A stretch of 64,000 nt of DNA from Vermamoeba vermiformis (lineage: Eukaryota > Tubulinea > Echinamoebida): contig JBEWZL010000008.1 of the NCBI GenBank assembly GCA_045837725.1, forward strand, positions 153,198-217,197. The letters are read 5' to 3'. A program made the translations under genes and the position numbers. Positions within the stretch are counted from its first letter, which is position 1, and the number at the start of each line of letters is the position of its first letter. Under the pieces are notes generated by a model. It worked only from the letters and a program-made list of their open reading frames with translations. It searched no databases and was not told where the DNA came from. Shown here piece by piece: positions 35,438 through 47,695 of this stretch.

Positions 35438-36873
35438 ATGGCTGATTTGAAGGAAATTGAATCTCACAAAACTTTTGGCGGATGGGTGCGTCGTTTTTCT
35501 CATACCAGTAAAGTCTGCAATTGCACAATGAATTTTTACGTCTTCGTACCCGCTCAAGCGGAGCACCAAAAGGTCCCTGTAAGTACACATAATATTAGAG
35601 ATATTTTTTCTGATTTTAGAAAATTAATTTTGCGTGTCAGATCCTCTATTTCCTCAGCGGACTTACCTCCACCGACGAAAATTTCATAATCAAGGCCGGC
35701 GCTCAAGAGCACGCCGCTAAGCATGGCTTATTATTGGTTGCTCCTGATACGAGTCCTCGTGAGTGCAAAAAAACTTGTTTATCGAATTTAAACATATTTG
35801 GCCTCGTGGCCATCAACATATTTAATTAATATTTTATCTAATATTAACACCATCAGGTGGCTTGAATATTGAGGGCGACAATGCCAGCTGGGACTTTGGT
35901 AAGTTTTTCAATTTTTTTTTCCTTGTATTCAATTCAACTGCTAATCTATTCATTGTACTCCATGCCTACGAGCTCTAATTATAATAATGGATTAGGTGTT
36001 GGTGCTGGATTTTACGTGGATGCGACTGAGCCCAAGTGGTCAGCGGGTTATAACATGTACAGCTACATCACAAAGGAATTGCCCGAGCTCATTAAATCTA
36101 ACTTCAACGTGTTGCCTAATAAGGAGAGCTTGTTCGGCTTTTCAATGGGCGGTCACGGTGCTTTGATTACTGCTTTCAAAAATCCTGGTCGATATTCTGT
36201 AAGTATCTCTCATATGAAACGTTATACTTTAAATATTATTATGGTCGTTACCATCAATTATAATTGGTTAGCGTGCGTTCTTGTCGTAAAAAAATTATCG
36301 TTTGATATGCCATATTTTTGACTCTATTTTGTATAGTCCGTCACTGCTTTTGCCCCCATTAGCAATCCTTCTAACTGCCCTTGGGGAAAGAAGGCTCTTA
36401 CTGGTTACTTAGGCGCCGATCAAGAAAAGTGGAAGGTACGTCGTTTCGTAAAAGTGACACTTTGACACGCGATGCAAAACTATTGTATGAGGCAGGCATT
36501 GATCATTTCACTGAAATACCATTTAACTCGTGACAAATAGCATATTTTATAATACGGAGTATATTGAGACTTTCTGTAAATTGTCCAAATGACGTCGTGT
36601 GGTAACGGATCTTGATAGGAATATGACGCGACGGAATTGGTCAAGAAGTACCACGGTCCTAACCTTCACATTATCATCGATCAAGGCACCAAGGACAAGT
36701 TCCTGGCCGAGCAATTGTTGCCCGAGAACTTCGTCAATGCCGTGAAGAGCCGTCAAGATCAGTCAGTCACCGTTGATCTTAGAATGCAAGCCGACTACGA
36801 TCATTCCTTCTTCTTCGTCGCTAGCTTTGTTGGCGAGCACATTGACTTCCACGCTAAGCATTTGAAGGCTTAA
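35438..36873 (+). CDS. ESD: S-formylglutathione hydrolase (esterase D)
   Basis: Hydrolyses S-formylglutathione to formate and glutathione in formaldehyde detoxification, in the cytosol. Alpha/beta hydrolase of about 280 residues in six exons. It starts [39 protein letters not shown] (oxyanion region), [12 protein letters not shown], then [13 protein letters not shown] and [14 protein letters not shown] are family landmarks. The nucleophile elbow is [11 protein letters not shown] (GxSxG), the acid is in [11 protein letters not shown], and the catalytic His is in DYDHSFFF. Length and order match eukaryotic ESD. No neighbouring formaldehyde dehydrogenase in the window. Confidence 0.94.
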
Positions 36874-37619
36874 ACCTGGTTATTGTAGCAAGCGGTGAAT
36901 AGAATCCGGATTTAGATCCATCTGACGTCTTCGTTTCTCAGTTTTTTTGAATATTACTAATGACATTGTCTATGTAAGGTACACCTTTCAAGGGTTAGAA
37001 AGAACTTGCGAATATTCAGATCTATGGCCATACCAACGGAAGTGAGCTTGTGGAGGCCATCGACAGAACATCTTTTTAGCGCCCAATAAGGTACTATCAA
37101 TGTTACTAATTACTGCGCATCACTTACTGCCAATACTTAGTTGCAATGCGGGACAGGACATTTTGAATTACACGCGGGATTTGAAATTTCGTCAAATTCC
37201 GAAAGTCCGCTGGTGAATAGGGTGCTAGTCTAGCGCATTATTTCCTGTTGTACGATTGCACTTCGACCAAATTCCTGCAAGAGGTAAGTGTAAGATCCCG
37301 TCAATTTGAATGGATCTCGGCCTGGTTAGGTTGTACATCGGTTCCGAGAACGAAATATGTATTAACAGATGCTATTTCACTCGTTGCTATGATGTGCAGG
37401 CCTCAGACAGCTTCCTGCGCGAGATCAGATGGCAATTCAGTACTTTTTTGGGCACTTTGAGCCGCTCTTCATAGCAGTTTGTTAGAAAACGCGAAAATTG
37501 ATGGTTTCAAGTCATTTCGGGTAGGCGTAAAGTTTCACAACAGCTTTCGTTTTTGCCTTTTTTGAGAACACATGATTTTCAGCGCTCCGCTGTAAATTAT
37601 TCAACTTTAATTAACCACA
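36874..37619. other. Gap before the Zn2Cys6 gene
   Basis: 745 bp with short frames only. Stretches around 37020-37080 and 37140-37220 look vaguely exonic but lead to stops and resemble nothing I recognise. Possibly a decayed gene; nothing supported. Upstream promoter of the regulator expected at the right end. Confidence 0.35.
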
Positions 37620-39487
37620 ATGGACAGCACGTCGCAAGAAGAAATTAATCAACGCAAATATATTTCATTGGCTTGCCAAAATTGCCGAGATAAACATCGT
37701 AGATGCGATGGAAAAAATCCTTGCAACAGATGTATGGCTATAAAAGTAAAGTGCGTATACACTTCAACGAAGCCTCGAGGTGGATACCGCAGAAGAGACC
37801 CAGTGAAGAAGGCCACCCCAACCATACAAACAGCGATCCATCAAGCAACAGGTTCGAAATTTATTTTAAATTAAATAATTAATTAATTTTAATCATCTCC
37901 AGTAGCTGCTCCTACGATGCCGTTGCCTAACCAAGAGTTGAGTATCTACATTGATTATTATGCCAGCATCCACGCGAAAAATTCTGCTTCTTGGGACAAC
38001 TACCGTATTCCTTCCAGTCTATCAAATTTAAGTAAGTCAAATCATCGTTGGATCGTTATACAATCGACTAATATTATTTACGAAGATACCGAACAAAAGT
38101 TTCGGGTTAGCGCGACACTCGCAATGACAGCTTTGACACTTGGACATTTGACGCAAGGCCACATGCTTCTGGATCAAGCAAAGTAAGATCAGCACGAACA
38201 TCGAACTAGTAGAGTCATCTAACGCATTAATAGGAGCTACCTTCCGCAAGTGATGTCGAACAGTTCAGTGGATGCACTTCACGGATTCGGTGCACTCGCG
38301 CAATGTCATACTATGGAATTCGATTATGTAGCATCGTCTAATTACATCAAAGTCGCGAAGAATATTGCCAATTTATTATGGAAGCTACACCGGAACACCA
38401 ACGCCAACAATGGGATGAACAGCAAGATTTATGTAACGCTCATGGAAGGATTTGTTGGCGGAAAATTATTTTATTTGAAACATTTGCCGGATAGAAGTCC
38501 TCGTACACTGTAAGTCGTAAAAATTCCTTATTGGAACGAAATTTCGCTAATTTTTTAAACCAGTAAAAAAGCGCGTCGATCGCTAGAAGACCTTGCAGAC
38601 TTGATGCTCGAAATTGCAGTAGATTCGTTAGAGGTGCTGAGTTTTATCAAAGTATGTCATTTTTAGTCTATAGAGTGCATTAGATACTTATCAGTATGAA
38701 GGGAATGTACGCGATTGGCCTCTGCTACGAAGTAGACAACATTTTTGATGCGATGAAGACAGTAGAAAATCTGGCTATGAAATATTCTCCCGCTCTTAAA
38801 GAGTACGTACTTATCAATATAATAGCTATTACTTTATTAACACAAAACTTTGACAGTCATTCAAACATCATCGTGAACTATGTCAATGTGTTAAGATACG
38901 CCCTATTGGATGACGTCACTGAGATGCGTGCTGCGTGTCAAACCTTAATTAAGATATACGATGAGATGTTGAATTACACTACACTAGCTTTGGCTTTATT
39001 AAGCTCGACGACACTCATGTGGTTCGCTTTGGGCCTAAACAGCGAACTTACTCAGGCATGTCAAAGGCGACTCATTTATTAATTTTATTCCTATTCACTA
39101 ACCAAAAGCATCTACTAGTTACTTTCAATCGCGCATCGCATGTCAATGTTTTTCCCTGGCTGCAAAGTCATCTGCGAGAGGTTCACGCAAGGCAACCTTT
39201 CTGAGGTCGCCAAATGGAACCCTTTTACAGGAATTCGCGAGAAGTTCCAAGTTTCAATCTCACAACGGGACTCTCAAACTCATAGCCAACAAACTAATAG
39301 TAACAGCGTTATACAAGCGGATTATAGTCACCTTGAACTATTGTCGTACAGCTCAAGTGACTCGCCGTCAGACCAATGTCAACAAATCAGTCAAGCGTAT
39401 AGTGACCATAATAATGACGATATGATCAATCAAGAGTCGGATATGAATTACATTCAAGAAGACTTCATTTTTGATCCGTTGTATTAA
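37620..39487 (+). CDS. Zn2Cys6 binuclear-cluster transcription factor
   Basis: DNA-binding regulator. The N-terminus holds CQNCRDKHRRCDGKNPC plus NRCMAIKVKC, that is C-x2-C-x6-C-x5-C-x2-C-x6-C, followed by a basic linker (KPRGGYRRRDPVKK). The middle is helical (ATLAMTALTLGHLTQGHMLL; DALHGFGALAQCHTMEF; VTLMEGFVGGKLFYLKHLP), which may correspond to the ligand/regulatory region of fungal members. The C-terminus is Ser/Gln/Asn/Asp-rich and acidic (YSSSDSPSDQCQQ; MNYIQEDFIFDPLY), a likely activation domain. About eight exons; the last intron appears to use a GC donor (39056). The class is typical of fungi and some amoebae. Targets unknown. Confidence 0.83.
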
Positions 39488-39697
39488 GATCCGGTCTCCG
39501 TGACCTGTAGAAAGGCTTTCAATGTTAATAGGATGTAAAATAAAATCGTTTTATCAGCGAGGGTCATAGTCATTTCTAAAATTGTCATAAACAAATAAAA
39601 TGCGAGTTTTCGTCAATCGTTGCGGGTTGATTGTTATTTTTTTTCGAAACCATTTTCATTTTTATCCTGCGACGACATCAATAAGAGACAAACCACT

Positions 39698-42509
39698 ATG
39701 GAAAAGGCAACTGGTTTACCCTCGATCTTTCTCGTCTTAGCAATTGTAACTGCCTCGTTTAACTTTGCAAGTGCAGGTAGTGATAAAAAAATATGAAAAC
39801 ATTATTCGAATTTTAGTATATTAATCGCTCGATTAATACAGTGAGCTGCGCGGATGGAATGGTGATCGACATGTCTACCGCGACTATTAATCCAAATTAC
39901 TGCGCATTTACATACAAAACAAGTAAGTACTTTTGACTATGAAGCTTCAATTACAGAAGAACTTGATTTATTTTTCCGTTAATTAATGTGACCGATCAGG
40001 CGTGGATGGCGCTCGTGGCATGGATTTGGCACCCAATGGAGACTTGTTAGTACTTGCTCGCAATAGTGCCTCAATTATGGCTTTATGGGAAGACGACGCG
40101 AACGAAACGCAAAGCGCAACTTTATTTACCGGACTTGCCTTGAATCACGCGTTACGTTATCATGAAGGCTATATTTACGCTTCGAGCGATCAAAACGTTT
40201 ACAGGATTAATAATTACTGAATTACAAAGAGATTCGCATCGAATCTTGCGTTGATTGCAAAATGTCAGAAAATCTGACGAATCTTCTTGCCTTTTATAGT
40301 AAAGAAGCGTTCCATTTACTTACTGTAATTATCTAACTTACATGACTTATAGATGGGCCTATAATGAATCAAATTACCGTTCGGCTTTGGGTCAATCGCA
40401 AGTCATTTTGCAAGGCATGCCAGCCAAGGGAAATCACGAGACCAGGACACTCGAGTTTGATTCCAACAACCGCGTCTATGTCAAGTACGTGTTAAGGGTC
40501 TCTAGAACTATCCATAATATATACTAACAGTACCATCATAGCATTGGTAGCGCCGATAACATTGACGCAGATAGCAGCCGCGCACGTGTCATTAGATTCA
40601 CTCTTGACGGCAGTTATCCTAAGAACTACGGCACCGATACTCAAGTTTTTGGTAGGTCATATTATCTTATATATAAAATCAATTTGAATATTGACAAAGA
40701 ATCTTATAGCGGACGGGACCAGAAACGAGGTCGGTTTGAGATTTGACAACCAAGGACGATTGTGGGGAGTTGAGGTACGATCGTGATCATAGTAAATCAT
40801 ATGAAACTAATATATTATATATAGAACGGTCTGGATAATCTCGGTGTTAGTGGAACTAGAACAGACTTTGGCGACATCCACAACACGAATCCGAGCGAAG
40901 AAGTCAACATGTTCTTGGAGGCCAATGCTGGCCAGTTCTACGGCTATCCTTATTGTTGGAGCGAAGGGCCTGGCACCAACGGCGCTGTTAGTTTTACTCA
41001 AGGACTTGGCGCTGGTACTCAATGGGCAACTCAAACTAGTGACTCAACGTAAGCCAGCAGAATCATTACATATGATTAATATTAATTATTGGAATATAAT
41101 ATTAATTATTATTTTATTAAAGTCATACTGATGCGTGGTGCCGCAACACTACCAATAATAAGCCTCCTGTCTACAACTTGCCCGCGCACATCGCGCCTCT
41201 CGATATTGTGTTCTATAATGGCGATAATATTCCCGATAAGAAGGGTAGAATGGCCATCATCACTTCGCATGGCAGTTGGAACAGGTACGGATCGGATCCA
41301 CGAAATTCGAGGAAAGTTCTAATCTCGTTTTAGATTTCCCTCTAAGGGCCGCATGGTTGGATTTTTGAATTTGGACGAGAATGGCAATCCCGTGGACTTT
41401 GAACAAATCTTTTGGGGCAACAATCCCGGCAGCTTTGGCATCCGCCCAGTGGCAGTAGTTGTTGGCCCGTGCAAAGCCTATGGCGAATGTATTTTCTTCT
41501 CGGACGATTACGGCATGGCAGTACACGCCCTTGCCTATCTAGGGCCCGATAATCAAGTGCCGCGAGCCCCTACTAGCACTCCTGTGGCCCCGCCAGTTGC
41601 GCCCATTCAAATCGGTCAACCTGTCACTTTGTAAGTCTTTGCACCAATTTCATTACCAACTATAGACCTAATTAATCCGATATAGGAACCTCGGCCCAAC
41701 TTCTCTCACTTACACCCTTAGGTAAGTTCTTTTAATATATACCAGTGTTTTTCTGACTCGTGCTTGACAGTGCCGATGAGACCGTGACATTTTCCATTCG
41801 TCAACAAGCCAAGGGCTGGTTAGCTGTTGGGTTCAACTACGACGGTGCCATGATCACTTCTGAATGCGTGTTGGCATTTAATAACGGAACTGATGTCTTC
41901 GGCGTAAGTACAACGGATCTGCTAATATTTACGGCATGGTGCTGATTTTTTGCAGAAATTTTACCTCCGCAACACCACTGAACAATTGGCCACATGGAAC
42001 GATGACGATTTGATTTCGTGGGACCCGACTGATAATTCACTCGAAATTGACGGTGCAACTGTTGTTTACAACTTCACTCGTCCTTTGGCTAGTGGTATGT
42101 TTTTCGCATTTGTCAAACTCCGAGTGTCATACAAGCATTCCCAAAGCGAAGCTGTCAGTTTCCGTGAAAAAGTTTGACACGTGTCATTCTTTTTGGCTTG
42201 TTCAGGACTAAACTTTTATGTGCAGACCGATTCCCTATTTTGACCAACGGATCTTCGACGTACGTTTTGTTGGCTTGGAACGGCAATGCAGTGCCTTCTC
42301 TAGCTGCCAACGACTTGCCAAAGCACACTGGCCGTGGCGCGTATCCGATCAACTTCATGTACGGCATCATTGGCGATGGCCCTCAAAACCCACCTTTCAC
42401 GCCGACTGATGGACCGAATAGCCAACCTACCAAGGTTTCTTCTACATCCTCGTACATGGTTTTGTCGTTGTGGGCTGTTGTTGGTATCATGTTGGCCTGG
42501 ATCTTGTAA
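39698..42509 (+). CDS. Secreted PQQ-type sugar dehydrogenase (AA12/sorbosone DH-like) fused to a DOMON domain
   Basis: Predicted extracellular redox enzyme, about 640 residues. Signal peptide PSIFLVLAIVTASFNFASA. The beta-propeller dehydrogenase part has GARGMDLAPNGDLLVLAR, NVYRWAYNE, RTLEFDSNNRVYV, ARVIRFTLDG, GLRFDNQGRLWGVE, FGDIHNTNPSEEVNMF, FYGYPYCWSEG and ITSHGSWNR, all typical of the sorbosone dehydrogenase/AA12 group. After a Pro/Ala/Thr linker (PTSTPVAPPVAP) comes a DOMON domain: VTFSIRQQAKGWLAVGFNYD, GAMITSECVLAF, with Met there and a later His (DLPKHTGRG) as possible haem b ligands. A hydrophobic C-terminus (VLSLWAVVGIMLAWIL) suggests membrane or GPI anchoring. One intron (40205) lacks a GT or GC donor. 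Confidence 0.85.
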
Positions 42510-43561
42510 TTAATAACTAAGCTTTATGTTTACCATATACAATCGATTAGTGAGTTGAATTAGCAAAACGCGGCAACGAGGATCAGCGAAACAACGCTGA
42601 TTGCAAGTTGATTGGAGCCAGAGGCTACTCGCAAAGGTCGTACTTTGATCGGTGTTGCCACTGGATTTGCTGCGGGTGTTTCAGAGGCATCGGGAGTCAC
42701 GCTAGGAATCGACATGGGGGAATCTGCGGGAGATTCAACGGGAGATTCAACAGGAGCGGTGACAGGTGTTGAAACGGGACTTGACGCGGGAGAATCAATG
42801 GGAGATTGCACCGGAGATTCCGCGGGAGCTGCAACGGGTACGTAGCACTCGTCCACACATTTACCAGTGGCAGCACTGCACGTTGAGTTGTAACAGCCGT
42901 CAGGAACGACGCAAGTCACGCCTGTTCCCACGCAAACACCACTTTGACAGGTGTCAAGGTCAGTGCACGGGTCATCGTCGGAACAACTGAGGCCTTCTCC
43001 TTGCGCCGCGACACATCCGTCGATTGGATCGCATTCAAAGCATTGATCGCACTTGAGGTGAGAAACGGGCGTGCAAACACCTGATTGACAGGTATTGACA
43101 CTGCAAACAGTTCCAAGGTCACAAGAGTCACCCTCGTTCTTGTCAATGCATGGCTCGGGCATCCACATCTCTCTTGTCCAACCGCTGTTGGTATCGAGAG
43201 TAGCGCCGCAGCGAAATCCGTACGACAATAATCCTGGCGATCCTGGGACGAACAAACAATTAGTAGTGGATTCGTTACGTTAACGTTTTTTAATAGGCTT
43301 ACTGTCAGCACTCCAGCAGAGTTTCAATTCAGGATAGGAACCAGATCGGAAGTCGCAAGTGTCCTTTTGAATGTAATCGCCTTGTTTGGCAAATCCGATA
43401 GCTTGGGTGTCATGAAAGTACCAATCGACGCCATTGTCATTGGTAACAGCTTGAAAGTTGTACCCAGTGTCAGTGAGCACTGCAGTTCTTTGACCAGTAC
43501 TGTAAACTGCCAAATAACTCATAAAAATTAATTGGTTTGTTTTCATAACTTTATTTAGCAA

Positions 43562-45611
43562 TTAATTGAGCATTCGCTCTACATTGATGGACACTAAGTG
43601 TTCTTCATTGCCGTTGAGGTTATTCGATATGCCACAAATTTTGAAACTTTTTTCTACTAACTCTTTTGGAATTCGACTCCATGCGGTAATCACCCAATTT
43701 GCCACCAGCTGCTTTGTAGTCTTCATGAATGTTGCTTGGCTGGCTCGCCAGTTATCATGCAGTGTGCGAAATTGTTGTTTAAAAGCCTTGTTTATTGAGA
43801 CATCCAGCGGTTGAACTACGGGCGTGCATGAAGGAGGAATCAGCACACGCTTTGTAAAGCTGTCTTTTTTGGAAGATTCGCACTGAATATGGCCACTAAA
43901 CTCGTCCCAAATAAGCAGGTTATGTGCCGAACCAACATGTTTGAGCCATATTTTGTCCAGCCATAACCTTGTTAGCTCAGTATTGTTCCATGCATTTTCT
44001 TGAAAGCAGATTTGAGCTACTTTTGTCGACAATACAACATCACTAATTGATCTTTTTGTTTTGCCCCGAAAGATGATCATTGGAGGCAACTTAGATCCAT
44101 CAGCCATTACTGCCAAAACCACTGTAATTCGACGTCTGGTTGATCCTGAAGTCTTGACTACAACTGTTTTTGCTCCTCGACGGTGGATTACTTTGCGTGG
44201 AGGTACTTCAAAATATATAGGGACTTCATCCATATTCCCAATCAACTTTGATGGAATAGCAAATTGCTGACGTGCACACAGAACAGATGACCAGAAATCA
44301 ATCAGTTTTGGGCGCAACTCTTCCATTGGATAAAGCTTGGAGGTAGCTACAGTTGGGGTCCTCAAGGACATATGCTGTCGTCTAAGGAAGCCTTGAAGCC
44401 ATTTATCTGATGCGCAGAATCCGGCCTTAATTAATTGCGCTTTGTCTTTTACATCTTGACGAGTGACCGCCAGCTTGCGGTCTCGACGACCAGCAATCCA
44501 CGAGGCCAATTCTATCTCTTGGTTTTCACTCATCACTGGTTTACGTCCTCCACCATGCTTGCGCAAACGGCCGAACGCAAAAGCGCGCTGTCGCCAACCA
44601 TAAAGTGTTGGCTTTGGTATCAAATACTTTTGAGACGCATAATTGACCCCATATTGCTTCATTTCATTAAGAATAAACATTAATTTGCTAGGATTTTGCT
44701 TTAATGTATTGTAAGAAACAATTCGACGTTTGATAACAACTGGTGTCGCCACAATGGGTCGCATCTGTCGTTGAGTCTTAGGAACGGTGTCTGAATTAAG
44801 ACGAGCCTCAAGGTAATGAAATTTATCTATAGTTATAAAGGAATGAGATTGAATATGATTTCAAAGTGCAACGACAGCCAACGAGTGAGCCACCAGGCGA
44901 CCAGTGACAGACCCGTTAACCAGCCGCTCCGCAGCAAAACCAGACTCTGAACCTCACTTACCTGAGAATGGAATGACAGGATAATCACATTGAATAGCAG
45001 GAGGATTGTTGGACTGGGGTTCTACATTGGTGGAGCTGCTGTGTTTGGATCTCTTTGGGCTCTGAGTTTGACTATCTAATTTTGTTAGTAATTGAGTGAT
45101 TTTGATGCGATTTTTTTTGTTTATAGTCAATTAGACTGTGCGCATTCAGAATATGAAAACAGAATTCAATTAGCTGTTGATGTAAGCTAGAAACGCGTGC
45201 CGCAAGACCCGCGAAAAATTTGAGTCATTGCACTCTAACTTAGCTTAATGCAAACAGATTTTGGAGTATCTTATATGTAGAATATGGTTATTTAATATGC
45301 TGAATACGAATTTGCTATTGAAAATTGATTCCGAGCTCATGCGATCCCAATCGAGAATTTTCGATTTGGATTTAATTTTTGTACCAAGTTGTACTGAGCT
45401 TAATAACCTTAAATACACTATGAATAATATATATATTACCTTTATTTGCTAGTTTGGGTGCTTTTCTTGCAGGTCGATTTTGTTTCTTGGTGCTCAGATG
45501 TGTTTCAGCCTGTTCATCTGCAAAGCTCTTGGTATGGCGTCCCCTGGGTCTATCTCTTCTATTTAAGGATCCAGGCTTTAATTGCTTAAAAAACCTCTCT
45601 CTTGTGGTCAT
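43562..45611 (-). CDS. pogo/Tigger-like DDE transposase with introns
   Basis: 504 residues from three exons (45440-45611, 44962-45075, 43562-44790). The N-terminal part is basic and disordered (MTTRERFFKQLKPGSLNRRD; SPKRSKHSSS). A helix-turn-helix follows: FILNEMKQYGVNYASQKYL, IPKPTLYGWRQRAF, then a second HTH (KAGFCASDKWLQGFLRR). The DDE_1 catalytic core has NMDEVPIYFEVPPRK (first Asp), LLIWDEFSGH (second Asp) and TPVVQPLDVSINKAFK (third Asp), with ITVVLAVMADGSKLPPMI between. All three acids are present. Intron 1 (45076-45439) contains a 302-nt sequence identical to that in the first intron of the divergent partner gene. Introns in a transposase are uncommon in this superfamily. Confidence 0.9.
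45083..45384 (-). repeat. Left arm of a 302-bp perfect inverted repeat (intron 1 of the transposase)
   Basis: Read by eye, the reverse complement matches 45938-46239 at every base. On the minus strand it starts GTACAAAAATTAAATCC and ends CAATTACTAACA, a branch-site-like sequence, five bases before the acceptor AG. In its gene it lies in sense orientation. Confidence 0.9.
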
Positions 45612-45751
45612 TTAAATTGGTATTTGATTGATAAGAAATAATTTTGATAAAATTAATCAAGTTCGAACCAAATTTGGAAATTAAGTAATGCTCTGTATTT
45701 CTTATTGTAAATCACCACGAATCATTACCAATAAACATACTGAATTATATT
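45440..45751. promoter_or_regulatory. Internal divergent promoter zone of the transposon
   Basis: The two start codons are 140 bp apart (45611 minus, 45752 plus), so the promoters of both transposon genes must lie between or just inside the first exons. The zone sits in the loop of the 302-bp inverted repeat. Confidence 0.45.
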
Positions 45752-47695
45752 ATGTATCAAGACTTGGGTTTAACATGCCTAGAATCGGTACTGACTAAAT
45801 GGGATCATCCAGAACCACTGTCTCTTATCCTACTGGGCATCCAACGCTGGACCAGCAAAGACTCTTCCAATAGGCTGTACAGGTACTATTTATTATAAAT
45901 TAGGCATAGTTATAATTTTGGAGCATAGTACAGCTCAGTACAAAAATTAAATCCAAATCGAAAATTCTCGATTGGGATCGCATGAGCTCGGAATCAATTT
46001 TCAATAGCAAATTCGTATTCAGCATATTAAATAACCATATTCTACATATAAGATACTCCAAAATCTGTTTGCATTAAGCTAAGTTAGAGTGCAATGACTC
46101 AAATTTTTCGCGGGTCTTGCGGCACGCGTTTCTAGCTTACATCAACAGCTAATTGAATTCTGTTTTCATATTCTGAATGCGCACAGTCTAATTGACTATA
46201 AACAAAAAAAATCGCATCAAAATCACTCAATTACTAACAGAGATAAATTATCAGAATCTTGGTCACCGATGGTGAGATCCAGACCAATTTTGTGCACAAC
46301 TCGACCCTGGCACCATGGATTAGCTCACATATGTCATCAGGACACCTATTAAAGATCCCTGAATCCCACTGGAAGTTTGTTACGGTTGATAAGTACGTTG
46401 CCGATTTATATTAACTTCACGCACTAACGTCCGTCAGTGTAAAAACTGTCTGCCTTTTGGCCACTGATGGTATTCAGTGTGACGACAAAAGTCCTCACGT
46501 AAGACCTTTATATCACATTGGGCTCGATCCAAACAATGCGAAACTACCCCCAGTTCCTACGGATCGTGCCGCCAACAAAAGCGATCTTGTTGAAAACAAT
46601 GAAGTCGAGCAGCAACAGCATGATATTGAACAACAAATTGAAGGTGGAGGCTCCGATATAGAGCAATCTAATGACGAGTCTATGGAGAGCAACTTTGTAA
46701 GTTTATCGATCGCTTACGCGCAACTTTTTTTAACAACACACGGTTAGTTTGGCGGCAACCTTTCATTACAGAAAGACAAGCTCTTTACATTCTACTATGA
46801 TGAAAATCCAATCAAATACTCCCGTGGCTATCGTGGTTACTTAGGATTAGTCGTTCACAAAACAAACCTAAAACTTCGTGTTGGTTACGACTACCTGCTT
46901 ATCACAGAAGAGCGTGTCAGTTTAATTGCCATCTTAAAGTCAAACAATGGCAGACCTGCTTTACTGGTGATTGACAGTGATGACCAAGTACAAAGGATTG
47001 CTCCATCAGCTATTCAGCAAGAGATCGATGAATCTGCTGCTCGAAAGAAGAAACTTGGCGTCGATGATAACATTAACCAATTCCTGGAGCGAAAGACTGT
47101 CGAGAAGCGTGCCGATGCTCCTGCCAAACAGAACTCCAAGAAACAGCACAACATGCCCCGCCCAAAGCCAACTCTTCGTTCAAGCATCGAGCTCGATCCA
47201 AAGCCTGAACCTCAAGTTAAGCAGTCAGAATTTACTCATCCAGTGGTGTCTGAAGTTGAAGTGCTAAAGAATCAAGTGAAAGAATTGAAAGACACAATTC
47301 AGACTTTGCAAAAAACAATATCGACTCAGTCGACTCCCATTCATGGATCGATGGCACCAAGTCCAATGTGGGTAATGCCGTACCCTAGCAGTTTTCAAAC
47401 TTCTCCAAAGGAATCCAAACATAAACGAACCAAGCGCCACAAACATTTGGCCACATCTGGGTCTCGTTCGAAAGAAAGAGAGTCGCGCAACTATTCTAGC
47501 GACAGTAATGACGATCCTTCACTTTCATCATCCTCATCAAGATCAGATTCAAGATCTCCAAAAAGACGACACAGAGATCGGCACTCAAAACGGCGTCGGT
47601 CACGATCTCCAGATAGACGACAACGCAAGCATAGATCACCTACGAGGCATCAATATCATGGTGATTATCAATATAAAAAACCAAGGTATTACTAA
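45752..47695 (+). CDS. Transposon accessory protein: RPA70N-like N-terminus, coiled coil, RS-rich tail
   Basis: 483 residues from four exons (45752-45882, 46255-46392, 46438-46696, 46772-47695), frame intact. Residues about 20-125 resemble the RPA1 N-terminal OB fold: PLSLILLGIQRW, NRLYRILVTDGEIQTNF, GHLLKIPESHWKFVTVDN, VKTVCLLATDG. An acidic Gln/Glu segment follows (EVEQQQHDIEQQIEGG), then a second folded part (YSRGYRGYLGLVVHKTNLKL; YDYLLITEERVSLIAIL), a coiled coil (VEVLKNQVKELKDTIQTLQK) and an Arg/Ser domain (SRSDSRSPKRRHRDRHSKRR; RSRSPDRRQRKHRS) ending QYKKPRYY. RS tails are typical of splicing or nuclear-speckle proteins. A role in DNA binding or expression of the element is inferred. 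Confidence 0.72.
45938..46239 (+). repeat. Right arm of the 302-bp perfect inverted repeat (intron 1 of the accessory gene)
   Basis: Matches the reverse complement of 45083-45384. It lies inside intron 45883-46254, in sense orientation for the accessory gene, and ends in TTACTAACA shortly before the acceptor at 46253-46254. Confidence 0.9.

Noticed and set aside
36900-37480. Possible decayed gene between ESD and the Zn2Cys6 factor
   Set aside because: Short exon-like frames run into stops and resemble no known family.
45083-46239. 302-bp inverted repeat as the terminal repeats of a separate fold-back element
   Set aside because: The true ends, with TA duplication and 28-bp repeats, are at 43500 and 47750; the inner repeats coincide with the first introns of the two genes.
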